A DNA stretch of 64,000 bases from Dastarcus helophoroides (taxonomy: Eukaryota; Arthropoda; Insecta; Coleoptera; Bothrideridae): positions 32,512,992 through 32,576,991 of the forward strand of contig CM053329.1 of NCBI GenBank assembly GCA_028583605.1. The letters are read 5' to 3'. The position numbers and the translations under genes were made by a program. Positions 47,870 through 58,214 of the stretch are shown here, one piece after another (positions within the stretch are counted from its first letter, which is position 1; each line of letters opens with the position of its first letter). The notes under the pieces are model-generated. The model did not search any database. It was given only the letters and a program-made list of their open reading frames with translations, and was not told the DNA's origin.

Positions 47870-48545
47870 AGGCTTATTTAGAGCCTCAATATTTTAAGTG
47901 GGCTTGCTAAAAGTTTCTTGTCGTAAAATAAGACGCGTAATGAAATATTGCTGAGCAAATTCATCTAAAACTGTAATTTTTCAAGAAAATTCATCAAAAG
48001 TACGAAATTTCCAAGGATGTAAAACTAGACCTCTGAACTGTTAAATTTAGTTATCTTTTGTGACATTCAAAACTCAAAAGTTCGATTTTTTTGCGAAATT
48101 TTAGGTCAAAATCGAAAAAATATATATTTAATAATTTTCAGTTTTGCTACATTTTGTCTTCTGAAAGTTTCACGTAAACATATTTAAGTAGGGTTCATTT
48201 AATTTTTTATTTTATTTGAATATTTGCTTTTTAAAACCCTGAATTTACTTCTAGTTTTTACTTTATTTTCTAAATTGACGACTTAAAATTTGCAGTTTCA
48301 ATTTTTTTTACCAATTTTAATCTTTTTCCGGTGGTTTAGTTTCATTCGCAACACTCGATGCTTTTTTTGAAATTTGGAAAATATTTTTTGTCGTTTTTTA
48401 TGGAATTTTTTCCCTTAGTTTCAAAATTTTGAGTTAAGTTTCCAAATTTAATTTTTTTGAGGAAATTTTAATTTTAAATTTGAAAATAGTAAAAACTGAA
48501 TTGAAGCATTTTGAAATATCAAACTTTTTCTTAATATTCTAAGAA
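47870..48545. other. AT-rich filler, no gene
   Basis: Short-motif A/T sequence with no recognised feature. Confidence 0.5.
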
Positions 48546-48549
48546 TACA

Positions 48550-48780
48550 TAAGGTAGGTTGCCCTATTAACACCCACCTAGGGTTCGTTATTTATTATTT
48601 TAAAAAGTAACCAATAAAATACAAACTATAGTTATTTTAAATCAAGCACATATATATCTTACAAAAAATCTACTTTTGGTGGAACAAAAAAGCTAAATTT
48701 TTCCATTTAAATTGAAGAAAAATACTATGTTAATGGGCGTTATTAAGCACCACTAAGCATTATTTGGGGAACCTACCTTA
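48550..48780. mobile_element. MITE with TAAGGTAGGTT ends
   Basis: The left end taaggtaggttgccctatta and the right end, which reads taaggtaggttccccaaata on the minus strand, share an 11-bp perfect terminal repeat and weaker similarity beyond (a ttaa-ac-ccc word on each side). 231 bp, no coding sequence. Family unknown to me. Confidence 0.68.
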
Positions 48781-49600
48781 GATACTTTATTTTATGCTGC
48801 GGTGCTTCCACATAAAGTATTTAAAATTTTAAAATTGACAGAAAAATTCCTATATAGCTTGCATTGGATTACCTTGTAAAGGGAGCTACACCTTGACGCG
48901 AAAACGGTTGAAACGACTTGAGCTGAAATTGTGAAATGTCGGCCAATCCACACAAAATCCACAATTAAAATGTTGAAATAAAGTTTGGGGGTAAGCAACA
49001 TAATTTTCTTTCATAAAATTTTTAAAGTTTCTGGCAAGAAAATATCCAAACTAAAGCTTTTTTTATACAAAAGCTGCCTTGTTTAATTTCGATAAAACTC
49101 TCCATTTTCAAATAAAATCAAATTCACTACTTTTACTAAAGCAGGGGCAGCGAGTGCCAATTAAGGGGCCGCTAAGAGAATCATAAGGGGACCCAACGTG
49201 GTCGGGCTTCTTAAAGAAAAATTTTAAATTCTTTAGCCGTTCGTTAGAATTTATTCGATCGTTGTTTAGGTCTTGACAGTGTCAATTTACGACGCCTTAC
49301 CTGCGCTCCCATTGAAAATATATCTTTTTCAAATACATGACACAATTACAAAAAATGATTCCTTTATTATATCTCACTTTTTAAAAATTACGACCTTTTT
49401 GAAAATATTCTGTGTATCTTGTTTGCGAAAGATTAGTATTTCTATTCGTGTTTTATTGGCTTTTCCTTCGCCAGTTACTCCTTTCACAATTATAAATTTT
49501 CAGTATCCTTCTGTTAAGGATTGACAATCAGTTAAAGATCGCAGTCGCTGCTGGGGGCAATCTATAACAGATTGCCAATACTTAAGAGAAGCTTACTAAA
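48781..49600. other. non-coding, no gene recognised
   Basis: Mixed sequence. The frames at 48792-49001 (minus) and 49273-49524 (plus) resemble no known family. Confidence 0.45.
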
Positions 49601-50990
49601 ATTTTGTTGAAATTGTTCCATTTCTTGAAAATATGAGTATTTTGAAAAGTTGGATTTTTGCTATATTTTAAAATGTTTTATCAAAAATATCGTGTTTTTT
49701 CAAAATTTCCATTTTTTAGCAACTTTTCTTATGTTGAAAAATGTTCTTTGTCAATTTTGTCTTTTGCAAAGTCTCGACTTTATTATAAAAATTCGCCTTT
49801 TCTTTAAAATTGTAGTCTTTTACTAATTTGACTTGTTCACAATTTCGTTTTTTCCACCATTCAATTTTTTTTAATGATGTGATTTTGAATGGTGTGAAAT
49901 TCTTTAAAATTTTCATTTCATTATAAAATGTCGACCTTTTTTTTAATTTCAATCTTATAATTTTTTACATTTCGGTATTTCGTGGAATTTTTTTTTTGCT
50001 TCAAACTTCGAGTTTTTTTGTAAAACTCTTTGATAATTCTGGCATGTTTTTTAAATTTTGATTGCCTTGAAAATTGACTTTGTTCAATTTCATTTTACTT
50101 TTATTGAGAATTTCCACTTTAATATTTTGACTTTTGTAAAAGTTTGAAAACTTCGAAATTTCTGTTTTTTTTTGGAACATTTCGATTTTTTCTCACAATT
50201 TCGACAGTTTTTGACAATTCCTACTTTTTTTTGTAAAATTCAAGTTTTGTGAAAACTGAACTTTCTTTTATTTTATTTACTTTAAAACTGCAAATTTTAA
50301 TCTTTTGTAAAATTTAGGCTTTTACAGATGTTTTGATTTTTGTAATTCTATTATTTTACAAATTTTAGTTTTTTTTTTTTAATTAAAACCCGTTTTGTAA
50401 AATTCGTCTTTTTTAAAAACTATATAGATATTTTTCGAAAGCTTTTACTTTTTTGGCAATTTCGGTTATCTTTTATAATTTCGAAATTCTTTTAGCTTTC
50501 AACTTTTTTCAAAACTTCAAGATTTTTGCAAACTTTTAATGTACTTGTAAACAACTTTCTTTAAAATTTCAACATTTTGAAAATTTCAATTTTAAGTATC
50601 GACATTTTTTACGACTTTCTTAAAATTTTAAATTTTTTGAAAATTTCAAAATTTTCAAATTTTTGTTGACCTTTATTTCCAAAATTTTAACTTGAAAATT
50701 TTAACACAAAATTGTTATTGTTTATAAGAATCGATTTTCCCTTTTAAAATATTTGTCTGTTTTTGAAAAACCCGTAATGTTTTAAAATCTTGAAATATTT
50801 TCATTTTTTAAATTTTTCGACTATCTTATACAAATCTCTTTTTTTTACAATTTCAAACTTTTTTGAGAATTTTAACTCCCTGAAAATTACAAATCTTTTT
50901 TTTAAATCAGCACCACATTTCAAAATTTCAAATTTATTAGAATTTTCAGCCTTTTAAAATTTCTACTTTTTCAGTCTAATTTTTTTAAAC
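49601..50990. repeat. degenerate motif tract, pyrimidine-rich on plus strand
   Basis: Repeated tttttgtaaaatttcaacttt-like units with strong length variation; same family of motif as at 5.6-7.2 kb. No gene. Confidence 0.62.
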
Positions 50991-51009
50991 TTCTGACCAC
51001 TCTCAAGAA

Positions 51010-51375
51010 ATAATGTAAGAAAACTTTTAGAGATATGGACAGGTCACTGTCGATTAAACAAACACCTTCACAGAATAGGAATTATAAACGACCCGAGTTG
51101 CAGAGGGTGTTTAGAAGAAGATGAGAGTGTCGAGCACGTGATGTGTCACTGCCTGGCACTAGAATCAATCAGAGGATCCACGCTGGAGGACTTCTGACCT
51201 AGTGTGGCCAGTTTGAGAGAGGTGCATCCAAGGGACGTTCTTCAGTTTCTCAACAAGGTTGGGTGGCTGAATGAATGACCAAGGACACCTCAAACACGCA
51301 TAACACAATGGGCCCGGAAATCGTGCTGGCCTAAATGGGGTCCTAAGCTTTAGGCAACCCAGAATCCAGAAATAT
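51010..51375 (+). pseudogene. LINE C-terminal fragment with Cys/His motif
   Basis: Plus strand: GHCRLNKHLHRIGIINDPSC, then RGCLEEDESVEHVMCHCLAL, the C-terminal tail of R1/Jockey/I-type LINEs after the RNase H or RT region. The motif C-x2-C-x(11)-H-x3-C is intact in the frame starting near 51040. It continues as SVASLREVHPRDVLQFLNKV and GWLNE (about 51270). Only this tail is present; the RT is missing and a stop breaks the frame near 51197. Confidence 0.8.
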
Positions 51376-51384
51376 TTCAACATT

Positions 51385-51905
51385 TATGTGATTCACTTTT
51401 CATTTTCACCTTCTTCTTCTTCAGTTCAGGTTTTTTACACATTGTTGCCTGTTATGATACCCATCTTTTCTTGGCCTACCAATACTATTTCTTCTAATAC
51501 ATCTATAAATCTTTATTTGGTAGGCAACCTTTTTTTATTCATTCGTTCTGCATGTTCTTTCCACTTAATTTTATCTTCTGCTATTTTATTGTTTATATCA
51601 AAGATGTTTAACTCTGTTCTTGTATCTCTATTTCTTATTCTATCCAGTTTTGTGCAACCTTTCACTCTCCTAAGAATTTTCATCTCTCATGCTTGTATTT
51701 TACCGTCTTCTTTTTCTGTCGTTGTCCATGTTTCGTTGCCGTACGAGTATAAGAGGGATGGAACAAATATCGTCTTGTAAAATTGTATTTGCGTATCTTT
51801 TCTTGTTTTACTTTTTATTGTTCTCCTAGTAGTATCGCAAATATAAGTGAATTTATTAAGTTTTTCTTCTACGTCATGTTTTCGATCACCTTATTCTTCA
51901 AATAT
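51385..51905 (-). pseudogene. LINE C-terminal relic
   Basis: Minus strand from about 51790: KTIFVPSLLYSYGNETWTTT (usual LLYGSETWT), EMKILRRVKGCTKLDRIRNR, a KIAEDKIKWKEHAERMNK segment (usual RL.WYGHV.RM), then a GAA-rich end near 51405-51425, the same kind of tail as at 34.57 kb. Its end abuts the plus-oriented LINE fragment at 51375. The 130-codon plus-strand frame at 51388-51780 is the antisense shadow. Confidence 0.85.
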
Positions 51906-51909
51906 TTTA

Positions 51910-54160
51910 TTCTTGACAATTAAATTTACCTTTTCTTTCCATAATTGTGATTATTGTTCATAATTTTGTTTTTAATTCTGCATAGGACTGTCTACTTTTT
52001 TCGTAATTTTTAAAACAGTTTTTGCAAATATTCGTATTTTATTTTCAAATATTAGTCGATTTTCTTCCCAAAGCTAGGAGCTTAAATTTTCAATTTTTAA
52101 TTTGGCTTCTAAAATTTCTACTAAGAAATTTCAAATTTTCCTTAAATTTTAATTTTTATATTGTGATGATTTTTTACATATCTTGATTTATCAACAAAAT
52201 TTCAATTTGTTTACACTTCGTGTTTATTAAAAAATGTTTTAAATGTAAAGAAGAAATTCTAATTTTTTTCGTGTTATTTCTATTCCTTCGGAGTTCTTAT
52301 ATTTTAAAAATTTTGGCTTTTTCTAAAATAACGAATTTAAGCTTTAATTTATTACCTTTTTCTTTAAAATTACGATTTAAGTTTCAAAATATTGATATCT
52401 TTTAAACTCCGGAGAAACCTGTTCTATAGATTTGTGTTATTTCAGAATTAAAACACTTTTGAAGATTTTAAAAACTTTGGGCGAAAATGTAATACCTTGG
52501 GAATTTTCTTTGTAAATATTTTTTTTTCAAGATTGCCATTTTTCCTTAAATTTCGAGTGTATTTTTGTTTTTGTTATTATTTCTTCCTAAATCTTTGATA
52601 TAAACATAAAATTTTGAATTTTACCGGCAATTTTAACCTTTGACATTTTGAATAATTTGAAAACGTTGGCTTTTTCAAAATTTCAAAATTTTCTCAAAGC
52701 TTAAGCTCTAATTTCTTTTTACCGTGTAAACTGTAACTGCCTATCAAAATTTTCCCTTTTTTACAAACTTCTAAGATTTAACTCAAAAATTTAACTGGCT
52801 TTCATTGAACATTCATTGTAATTTTGTAAATTTTAGAATTTTTGTTATAATTGAAGTTTTTCTTTAACCATTTTTTAAGATATCAGACTTTTATAGTACA
52901 AATTTAATATCTTTACAATCCTTTATGAGTAATGGTTTTTGAGACATGATTTTTTTTTATACTTTCCAGTGTATTGTTTTTTTTCTAAACTGGCGGATAC
53001 AAACACGAAATTTTGACTTTGAAAGTAAATTTTAGCTGTTGACATTTTGAATAATCCTAAAAAGTTGATTTTCTTTCAGTAAAATTTTTAGATAAAATTT
53101 GAGCTTTTTTACTTTTTAACCTTAACCTTATAATGTTATGACTAATTTTTGGAAAAAACGCATTTTTTGAATATTCTACATATTTCTCGAAGGTAGATCA
53201 TTTTTTTATAAAATTAAAGTCCCTTTTAAAATTTTCATCTTTGTTTTAACTTTCAATGTCTTACTCTAAAATTGTTTCAGAAAAATTTCGATTCTAATTT
53301 TGAAAATTCTAGAATTTTGTTATAAGCGAAATTTTTCTTTAAATTTCCAGTTTAAACGTAACCATGTTACTTTTTGATTAAATTAAGACTTAATCACAAA
53401 AATTTGACCCAAGATAATTTGAATCGAAATTTTGTCGTTTATTTATTTTATTATACTTTAAAAATATGGAATTTTGCTTTACTTAAAAAAATTGTTAAAT
53501 GTCTGGTTAAACATCTAAAATGGTTTGTGCTTGTTCTTCTTTTACAAATTCTAGGGTTTTTTGAAGATCCTCCAATTTTTTCAAATTTTTGCGGTTACAC
53601 CTTTCAATATTTACTTTTTCCCGCAAAATTTTAACTTCAGTCTCGAAAAATCAACATTTTATCTCAAAATTTCGATTTATTTTTAATTTGCTAAATAAAT
53701 ATTTTAATTTCGACTTTCTTTCCTAAATTCAGGAGTTTATGTCCTCCTTCTTTAATTTCATAAAATCATTCCTGTAATTCCTAAAATTAATATACTATTT
53801 ACTACGAGAATATTGTCAGAACTGTGCTAATTATAAAAATTACATTGATTTAAAATTAGTTTACAGTATATTTATGTTGTAATTTAACAAACTAAAATGT
53901 TTGTCATTTTTTTTAACAAGACATTTTTGAACGCGGAAAAATAGAACTTTTCTGTGGACAGATGCCGATTCGTTGGGGAAGCAGTTATTAATACAGCCGT
54001 GCCTATGTTTTTTTTATCCTAAAAAAGACACTTCTAATAAAGCGGCGACAGATACAAATATATACTGCAAGTTGATGACTTTAAAATATCAACTTGTGCC
54101 AACTTAATATCGATAAAGTGCTATGACAAAATTGTATTCTGATAAAGAAATTAGCTATAC
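51910..54160. repeat. A/T motif filler, no gene
   Basis: Pyrimidine-rich decayed motif sequence to about 53760, then unique AT-rich sequence up to the PLE target site. Frames are F/L/K/I-rich and short. Confidence 0.5.
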
Positions 54161-54270
54161 TGAAAAGCTCTTTTGATTTTGATGGAACGGACTGGTCCTT
54201 GGTTATCTTCAAAAATTGAAACACAGAACTTGTCCCCTGAAACCAAGAAAAATTAAAAAACACAACAAAG

Positions 54271-54319
54271 GTTGCTCTAACGCGTTTCGACAGCCAAGCT
54301 GTCATCTTCAGAGAGAAAC
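54271..54319 (-). ncRNA. hammerhead-like motif of PLE1, left arm
   Basis: Exact inverted copy of the motif at 56088-56136; structure as described there. Transcription from either strand across the dimer would include one sense copy. Confidence 0.65.
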
Positions 54320-54429
54320 TAACATCTAATCTTAAAATTAACCCTTATATACTAAGAATATTCACTTCGTGCGTGATCGGCCGCACCCGAACGCGCATCC
54401 AATCATACACGTCGTTGTGTCACAATTTC

Positions 54430-55194
54430 TTATCTATCAACCTTAACTATTTTTAACAGGGATGAATGGCCTAAAGGTCCAGCGCAACCATTCATAAGGT
54501 TGTTTCCAGCCTTATGGATGGCTAAGCTCTCACATGCATTTAACATATAATTCTTATTAACTAATCTTAACAATTTAATATCATTATCTATCCTATGATC
54601 TAATTCAAAAGCATGTCGAGCCACACTTGACTTCTCAGTTCTTCCGTACCTCAAATGAGCCAAATGTTCTTTGAGCCGGATTTTAAGAGATCGTCTAGTT
54701 TGTCCAACATACTTTTGAGGACAATCCCTACATGAAATTTGGTAAATACCAGACTTATCTGTTTGCTCTACTTTATCCTTTAAACTACCTAAAAGCGAAT
54801 TTAATTTTCCATTAGAAGTATAAATAACCCGAAAACCCTGATTTCGTAAAATTCCACCCAAACCCTGCGTGAGCGAGGGTTCAAATGGAAGTGAGACGAA
54901 TTTAAAGTTTTTGTTTTCATCAGCTCGGAAAGTTGTAGTATTCACCAATTCACATTTAAATTTTTTCTTATTAATAATTTTATAAATAATATTTGGATCG
55001 AATCCATTAACTTCAGCTATATGTTTTATTGTCTTTAACTCCTTTCTGAATCTTTCCCTACTAAGAGGAAGACTCAGAAGGCGATGGGCAAGGAAGTTGA
55101 AGCTTGCCATTTTGTGCTGTATGCAATGGTTAGAATCGGAAGTTATATAGCGGAAGGTACTGGAATCTTTCCTATATACATCAAATTCTAATCT
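54430..55194 (-). CDS. PLE1 polyprotein, C-terminal part: RT end plus GIY-YIG endonuclease (left arm)
   Basis: Mirror image of the CDS at 55213-55977, with identical translation. The open frame reaches 55194, one base from the poly(A) spacer, so the 5' part of the gene was lost at the inversion point. The Met at 55110 lies inside the known PLE alignment (preceded by YITSDSNHCIQHK) and is not a natural start. It codes for the RT thumb-end followed by the GIY-YIG nuclease that nicks target DNA for reverse transcription at the insertion site. It has no promoter or start of its own, so expression is doubtful; it would act only if transcribed from outside. Confidence 0.85.
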   Translation of the reverse strand, partial: RLEFDVYRKDSSTFRYITSDSNHCIQHKMASFNFLAHRLLSLPLSRERFRKELKTIKHIAEVNGFDPNIIYKIINKKKFKCELVNTTTFRADENKNFKFVSLPFEPSLTQGLGGILRNQGFRVIYTSNGKLNSLLGSLKDKVEQTDKSGIYQISCRDCPQKYVGQTRRSLKIRLKEHLAHLRYGRTEKSSVARHAFELDHRIDNDIKLLRLVNKNYMLNACESLAIHKAGNNLMNGCAGPLGHSSLLKIVKVDR

Positions 55195-55212
55195 AAAAAA
55201 AAAAAAAAAAAT

Positions 55213-55977
55213 AGATTAGAATTTGATGTATATAGGAAAGATTCCAGTACCTTCCGCTATATAACTTCCGATTCTAACCATTGCATACAGCACAAAATGG
55301 CAAGCTTCAACTTCCTTGCCCATCGCCTTCTGAGTCTTCCTCTTAGTAGGGAAAGATTCAGAAAGGAGTTAAAGACAATAAAACATATAGCTGAAGTTAA
55401 TGGATTCGATCCAAATATTATTTATAAAATTATTAATAAGAAAAAATTTAAATGTGAATTGGTGAATACTACAACTTTCCGAGCTGATGAAAACAAAAAC
55501 TTTAAATTCGTCTCACTTCCATTTGAACCCTCGCTCACGCAGGGTTTGGGTGGAATTTTACGAAATCAGGGTTTTCGGGTTATTTATACTTCTAATGGAA
55601 AATTAAATTCGCTTTTAGGTAGTTTAAAGGATAAAGTAGAGCAAACAGATAAGTCTGGTATTTACCAAATTTCATGTAGGGATTGTCCTCAAAAGTATGT
55701 TGGACAAACTAGACGATCTCTTAAAATCCGGCTCAAAGAACATTTGGCTCATTTGAGGTACGGAAGAACTGAGAAGTCAAGTGTGGCTCGACATGCTTTT
55801 GAATTAGATCATAGGATAGATAATGATATTAAATTGTTAAGATTAGTTAATAAGAATTATATGTTAAATGCATGTGAGAGCTTAGCCATCCATAAGGCTG
55901 GAAACAACCTTATGAATGGTTGCGCTGGACCTTTAGGCCATTCATCCCTGTTAAAAATAGTTAAGGTTGATAGATAA
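55213..55977 (+). CDS. PLE1 polyprotein, C-terminal part: RT end plus GIY-YIG endonuclease (right arm)
   Basis: 5'-truncated frame. The first residues (RLEFDVYRKDSSTFRYITSD) are the end of the PLE reverse transcriptase; FNFLAHRLLSLPLSRERF and a KTIKHIAEVNGFDP segment are the thumb and connector. Counting from the Met at 55297, the nuclease has GIY at 121-123, a C-x2-C pair (127, 130) just before YVG (134-136), candidate catalytic Arg in TRRSLKIRLKEH (139-149), two His (166, 172) able to complete a zinc site, and the catalytic-type Glu at 194 (NACESLAIHK). The C-terminus NLMNGCAGP is normal for the family. A full PLE protein is several times longer. The two identical copies face each other around poly(A). 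The motifs needed for the nuclease look intact, but the RT is absent, so it is non-autonomous. Confidence 0.9.
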   Translation, partial: RLEFDVYRKDSSTFRYITSDSNHCIQHKMASFNFLAHRLLSLPLSRERFRKELKTIKHIAEVNGFDPNIIYKIINKKKFKCELVNTTTFRADENKNFKFVSLPFEPSLTQGLGGILRNQGFRVIYTSNGKLNSLLGSLKDKVEQTDKSGIYQISCRDCPQKYVGQTRRSLKIRLKEHLAHLRYGRTEKSSVARHAFELDHRIDNDIKLLRLVNKNYMLNACESLAIHKAGNNLMNGCAGPLGHSSLLKIVKVDR

Positions 55978-56087
55978 GAAATTGTGACACAACGACGTGT
56001 ATGATTGGATGCGCGTTCGGGTGCGGCCGATCACGCACGAAGTGAATATTCTTAGTATATAAGGGTTAATTTTAAGATTAGATGTTA

Positions 56088-56136
56088 GTTTCTCTCTGAA
56101 GATGACAGCTTGGCTGTCGAAACGCGTTAGAGCAAC
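56088..56136 (+). ncRNA. hammerhead-like motif of PLE1, right arm
   Basis: Stem I: GUU + CUCU (56088-56095) with AGAG + AAC (56129-56136), one C-U mismatch between the blocks. Core CUGAAGA at 56096-56102, an allowed CUGANGA. Stem II: GACAGC (56104-56109) with GCUGUC (56113-56118), loop UUG. GAAA at 56119-56122. Palindromic ACGCGU (56122-56127) as minimal stem III; cleavage predicted after U56128 (GUU). One extra U (56103) sits between core and stem II, a departure from the consensus that may lower activity. Other copies keep stem II through paired changes (gatagc/gctatc at 40.47 kb). Hammerheads are known in PLE terminal repeats. Confidence 0.68.
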
Positions 56137-56207
56137 CTTTGTTGTGTTTTTTAATTTTTCTTGGTTTCAGGGGACAAGTTCTGTGTTTCAATTTTTGAAA
56201 AGCTCTT

Positions 56208-58015
56208 GTTTTAAAACAACCAGCCAAAATAATATTGAGTAATGTGAACACTACAATGCTACAAATATCACGTCTTTTGATTAAATTTTTTTTTTACTTT
56301 TGACCGCACATTGTTTGCATTGTTGTCGATAACAAAGCGTTGCAGCTTTATACCTCACATCCAATATACTGACGGCTTTTTGTGTCCTGAATAATGAATT
56401 TTCTAGTCAGTCAACAACATGATATCCTTCAGTAGGATATAGCCATGCAATCAGACTTTATTGTTTGTCGCTGATAAATTAAATATCAGTGTCAACAGTT
56501 ACACTAATATAAATTGTTTGATTGTAAAATATTTGCTTTCAACCGAAAGGGATTATGATCCTGGATGATAGATTTCAATCAAATTGAAGTGCTTTTTGTT
56601 TATCTTGAAACTACGCAGCCCTTCTAGGTTCTTCTTGTAGTTAAGCAATTAATAGGAGTCAGATTTAAGAGGCAAATTTAATCTTTAGATCTCATTAGCA
56701 TTTGAAATGGAGTCGGCAAATTGGAATAAACTTAGAAGTTGTTCCTGTTCTATGGGATTAACATCGCTTGAAACTCATATATATATATGAGAAAATCAAA
56801 ATCTAACAATTATTTAACAAATGTATTCTATAATATAATATGTATTCTGTAAATTTTAAGGGTCAGAAAATATGACATAAATCTTAAATAGTTTTTTTTT
56901 ATGTAGATATTCCAGATTTTTCAGTAATTCAGAATGTTCGCGCACTGAAGATTGATTTTCAGTATTTGTGATTTTGACTGTTTTAGTTTTTCTTCAATTA
57001 GATTAATTATTTTTATACACTTCTTAGGCTTACTTTTTTTATTTTCGGTCACACTGATTTACTATAGAGAATAAAGAGGTAGAATAGGTTTAGTTATGCA
57101 TGGAAATATGTGTAGGATCAAATAGTAGATAAAGCATTATTTTTTATTAGTTATATGATATTTAGCTAGAGCTCCAAGAAGAAGGTACTTATCTACTGTG
57201 TGTGGACTTGACTTAATGTGATAAGCATCTTTGTCGAGCTTTAAAATCGTAAAGCACAGTCAAGTACAACCATATTTATTAATCCTTACGGATGTCTATT
57301 ACTTTGTTCATTATGGCTCAAGTATTTTTTTTATATTTTATATGAGACTTGTCTACTCAGGAAAACAAGTAAAATTCAGTTTTATAAAATCAATATTTTT
57401 TTAATACACTCTCAACAGTATGATCCATTGTACATATCCTTAACCAGAACCAAGGTCGTTGAAAATTACTTTCTCACCAAAATAGGGCATTTAAATTAAC
57501 ACCTAAATTTAAAAAAAATTGTTTTATTACAAAGCAAAAAACCCAATTAGTAATTAATTTTAGAGGTGCCCAGTTACATATCAATCTCACCAAACGAAGA
57601 GTTGGGATTTTCCCAATTAATTCATTAGTAGCGTGTTTTCAAGGGTTTTTATAAACAGAATTTGATTTTTTTGTCATTCCTGCGTTAGACGTCTTAGTTT
57701 TTACCAAAAATCCTCTTAAGGGTCTTCGATGCCCACTCGTAACAAAATGCGCAGCAAGTTTCTTACACATGAAGAAGATAATAAATAGATTTCACTTTTA
57801 GACTTTATTGACTCGGTTAAATTTCTTTTAAAGCTGAGATGTTAACGAAACTTTTAATGAAGACTTATCAACGCAAGTCTATTTTATTAGTGGTGTTTTA
57901 TTTCTTTGATTAATTAGCTTCGCAAAGGTGTTACTAAAAATACATACTTTTATACAGGACTTATCAGTAAAACTATTGAATATAATGTGATTAATTGAAG
58001 AATTTTTTTGCTTTT
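56208..58015. other. non-coding, no gene recognised
   Basis: Unique AT-rich sequence with an AT dinucleotide run near 56770-56785. No frame, TIR or RNA gene identified. Confidence 0.5.
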
Positions 58016-58057
58016 TAGATTGAACCAGCAAGTTAAGCTGGTTTGATCTTTAATAAT

Positions 58058-58210
58058 CTATCTTTAAATAATTCAGAGTCAGCTCTAAAGATATCCTCAG
58101 CAGCGATTGACGAAACGTCATCAAACCAGCTTAACTTGCTGGTTCGATGACGTTTCGTCAATCGCTGCTGAGGATATCTTTAGAGCTGACTCTGAATTAT
58201 TTAAAGATAG
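58058..58210. repeat. perfect hairpin (65-bp arms), possible decayed PLE end
   Basis: Arms 58058-58122 and 58146-58210 are fully complementary. The 23-nt centre is itself a hairpin (aaccagc, ttaactt, gctggtt), so the whole 153 bp folds into one stem with one mismatch and a 7-nt tip. The tip sequence also occurs inverted at 58022-58044. Each arm contains ctctaaagat and gacgaaacgtc, which resemble the core and GAAAC parts of the PLE1 hammerhead, but stem II does not pair well. Confidence 0.72.
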
Positions 58211-58214
58211 ATAG

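Larger units (their letters stand above)
54173..56195. mobile_element. Penelope-like element PLE1, head-to-head inverted dimer
   Basis: The 12-bp repeat tgaaaagctctt flanks it (54161-54172 and 56196-56207). The arms 54208-55195 and 55212-56199 (988 bp, running 4 bp into the right target repeat) are inverted copies in which I find no mismatch where compared, separated by 16 A residues (55196-55211). Each arm holds, from the centre outward, the last 254 codons of a PLE polyprotein, a short 3' region, a hammerhead-like motif and a terminal tail. The left end has a 35-nt extra tail (54173-54207) containing gaacggactggtccttgg that the right end lacks. Each half is 5'-truncated at the same base within the RT. 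No decay is visible, so it is young. Confidence 0.92.

Noticed and set aside
51388..51780. 130-codon plus-strand open frame with signal-like hydrophobic stretches
   Set aside because: It is the antisense of a minus-strand LINE C-terminus with recognisable GNETWT and LRRVKG motifs.
55297..55977. A complete 226-residue stand-alone GIY-YIG gene starting at this Met
   Set aside because: The frame is open upstream through residues typical of the PLE RT end to the poly(A) spacer, so this is a truncated polyprotein, not a separate gene.
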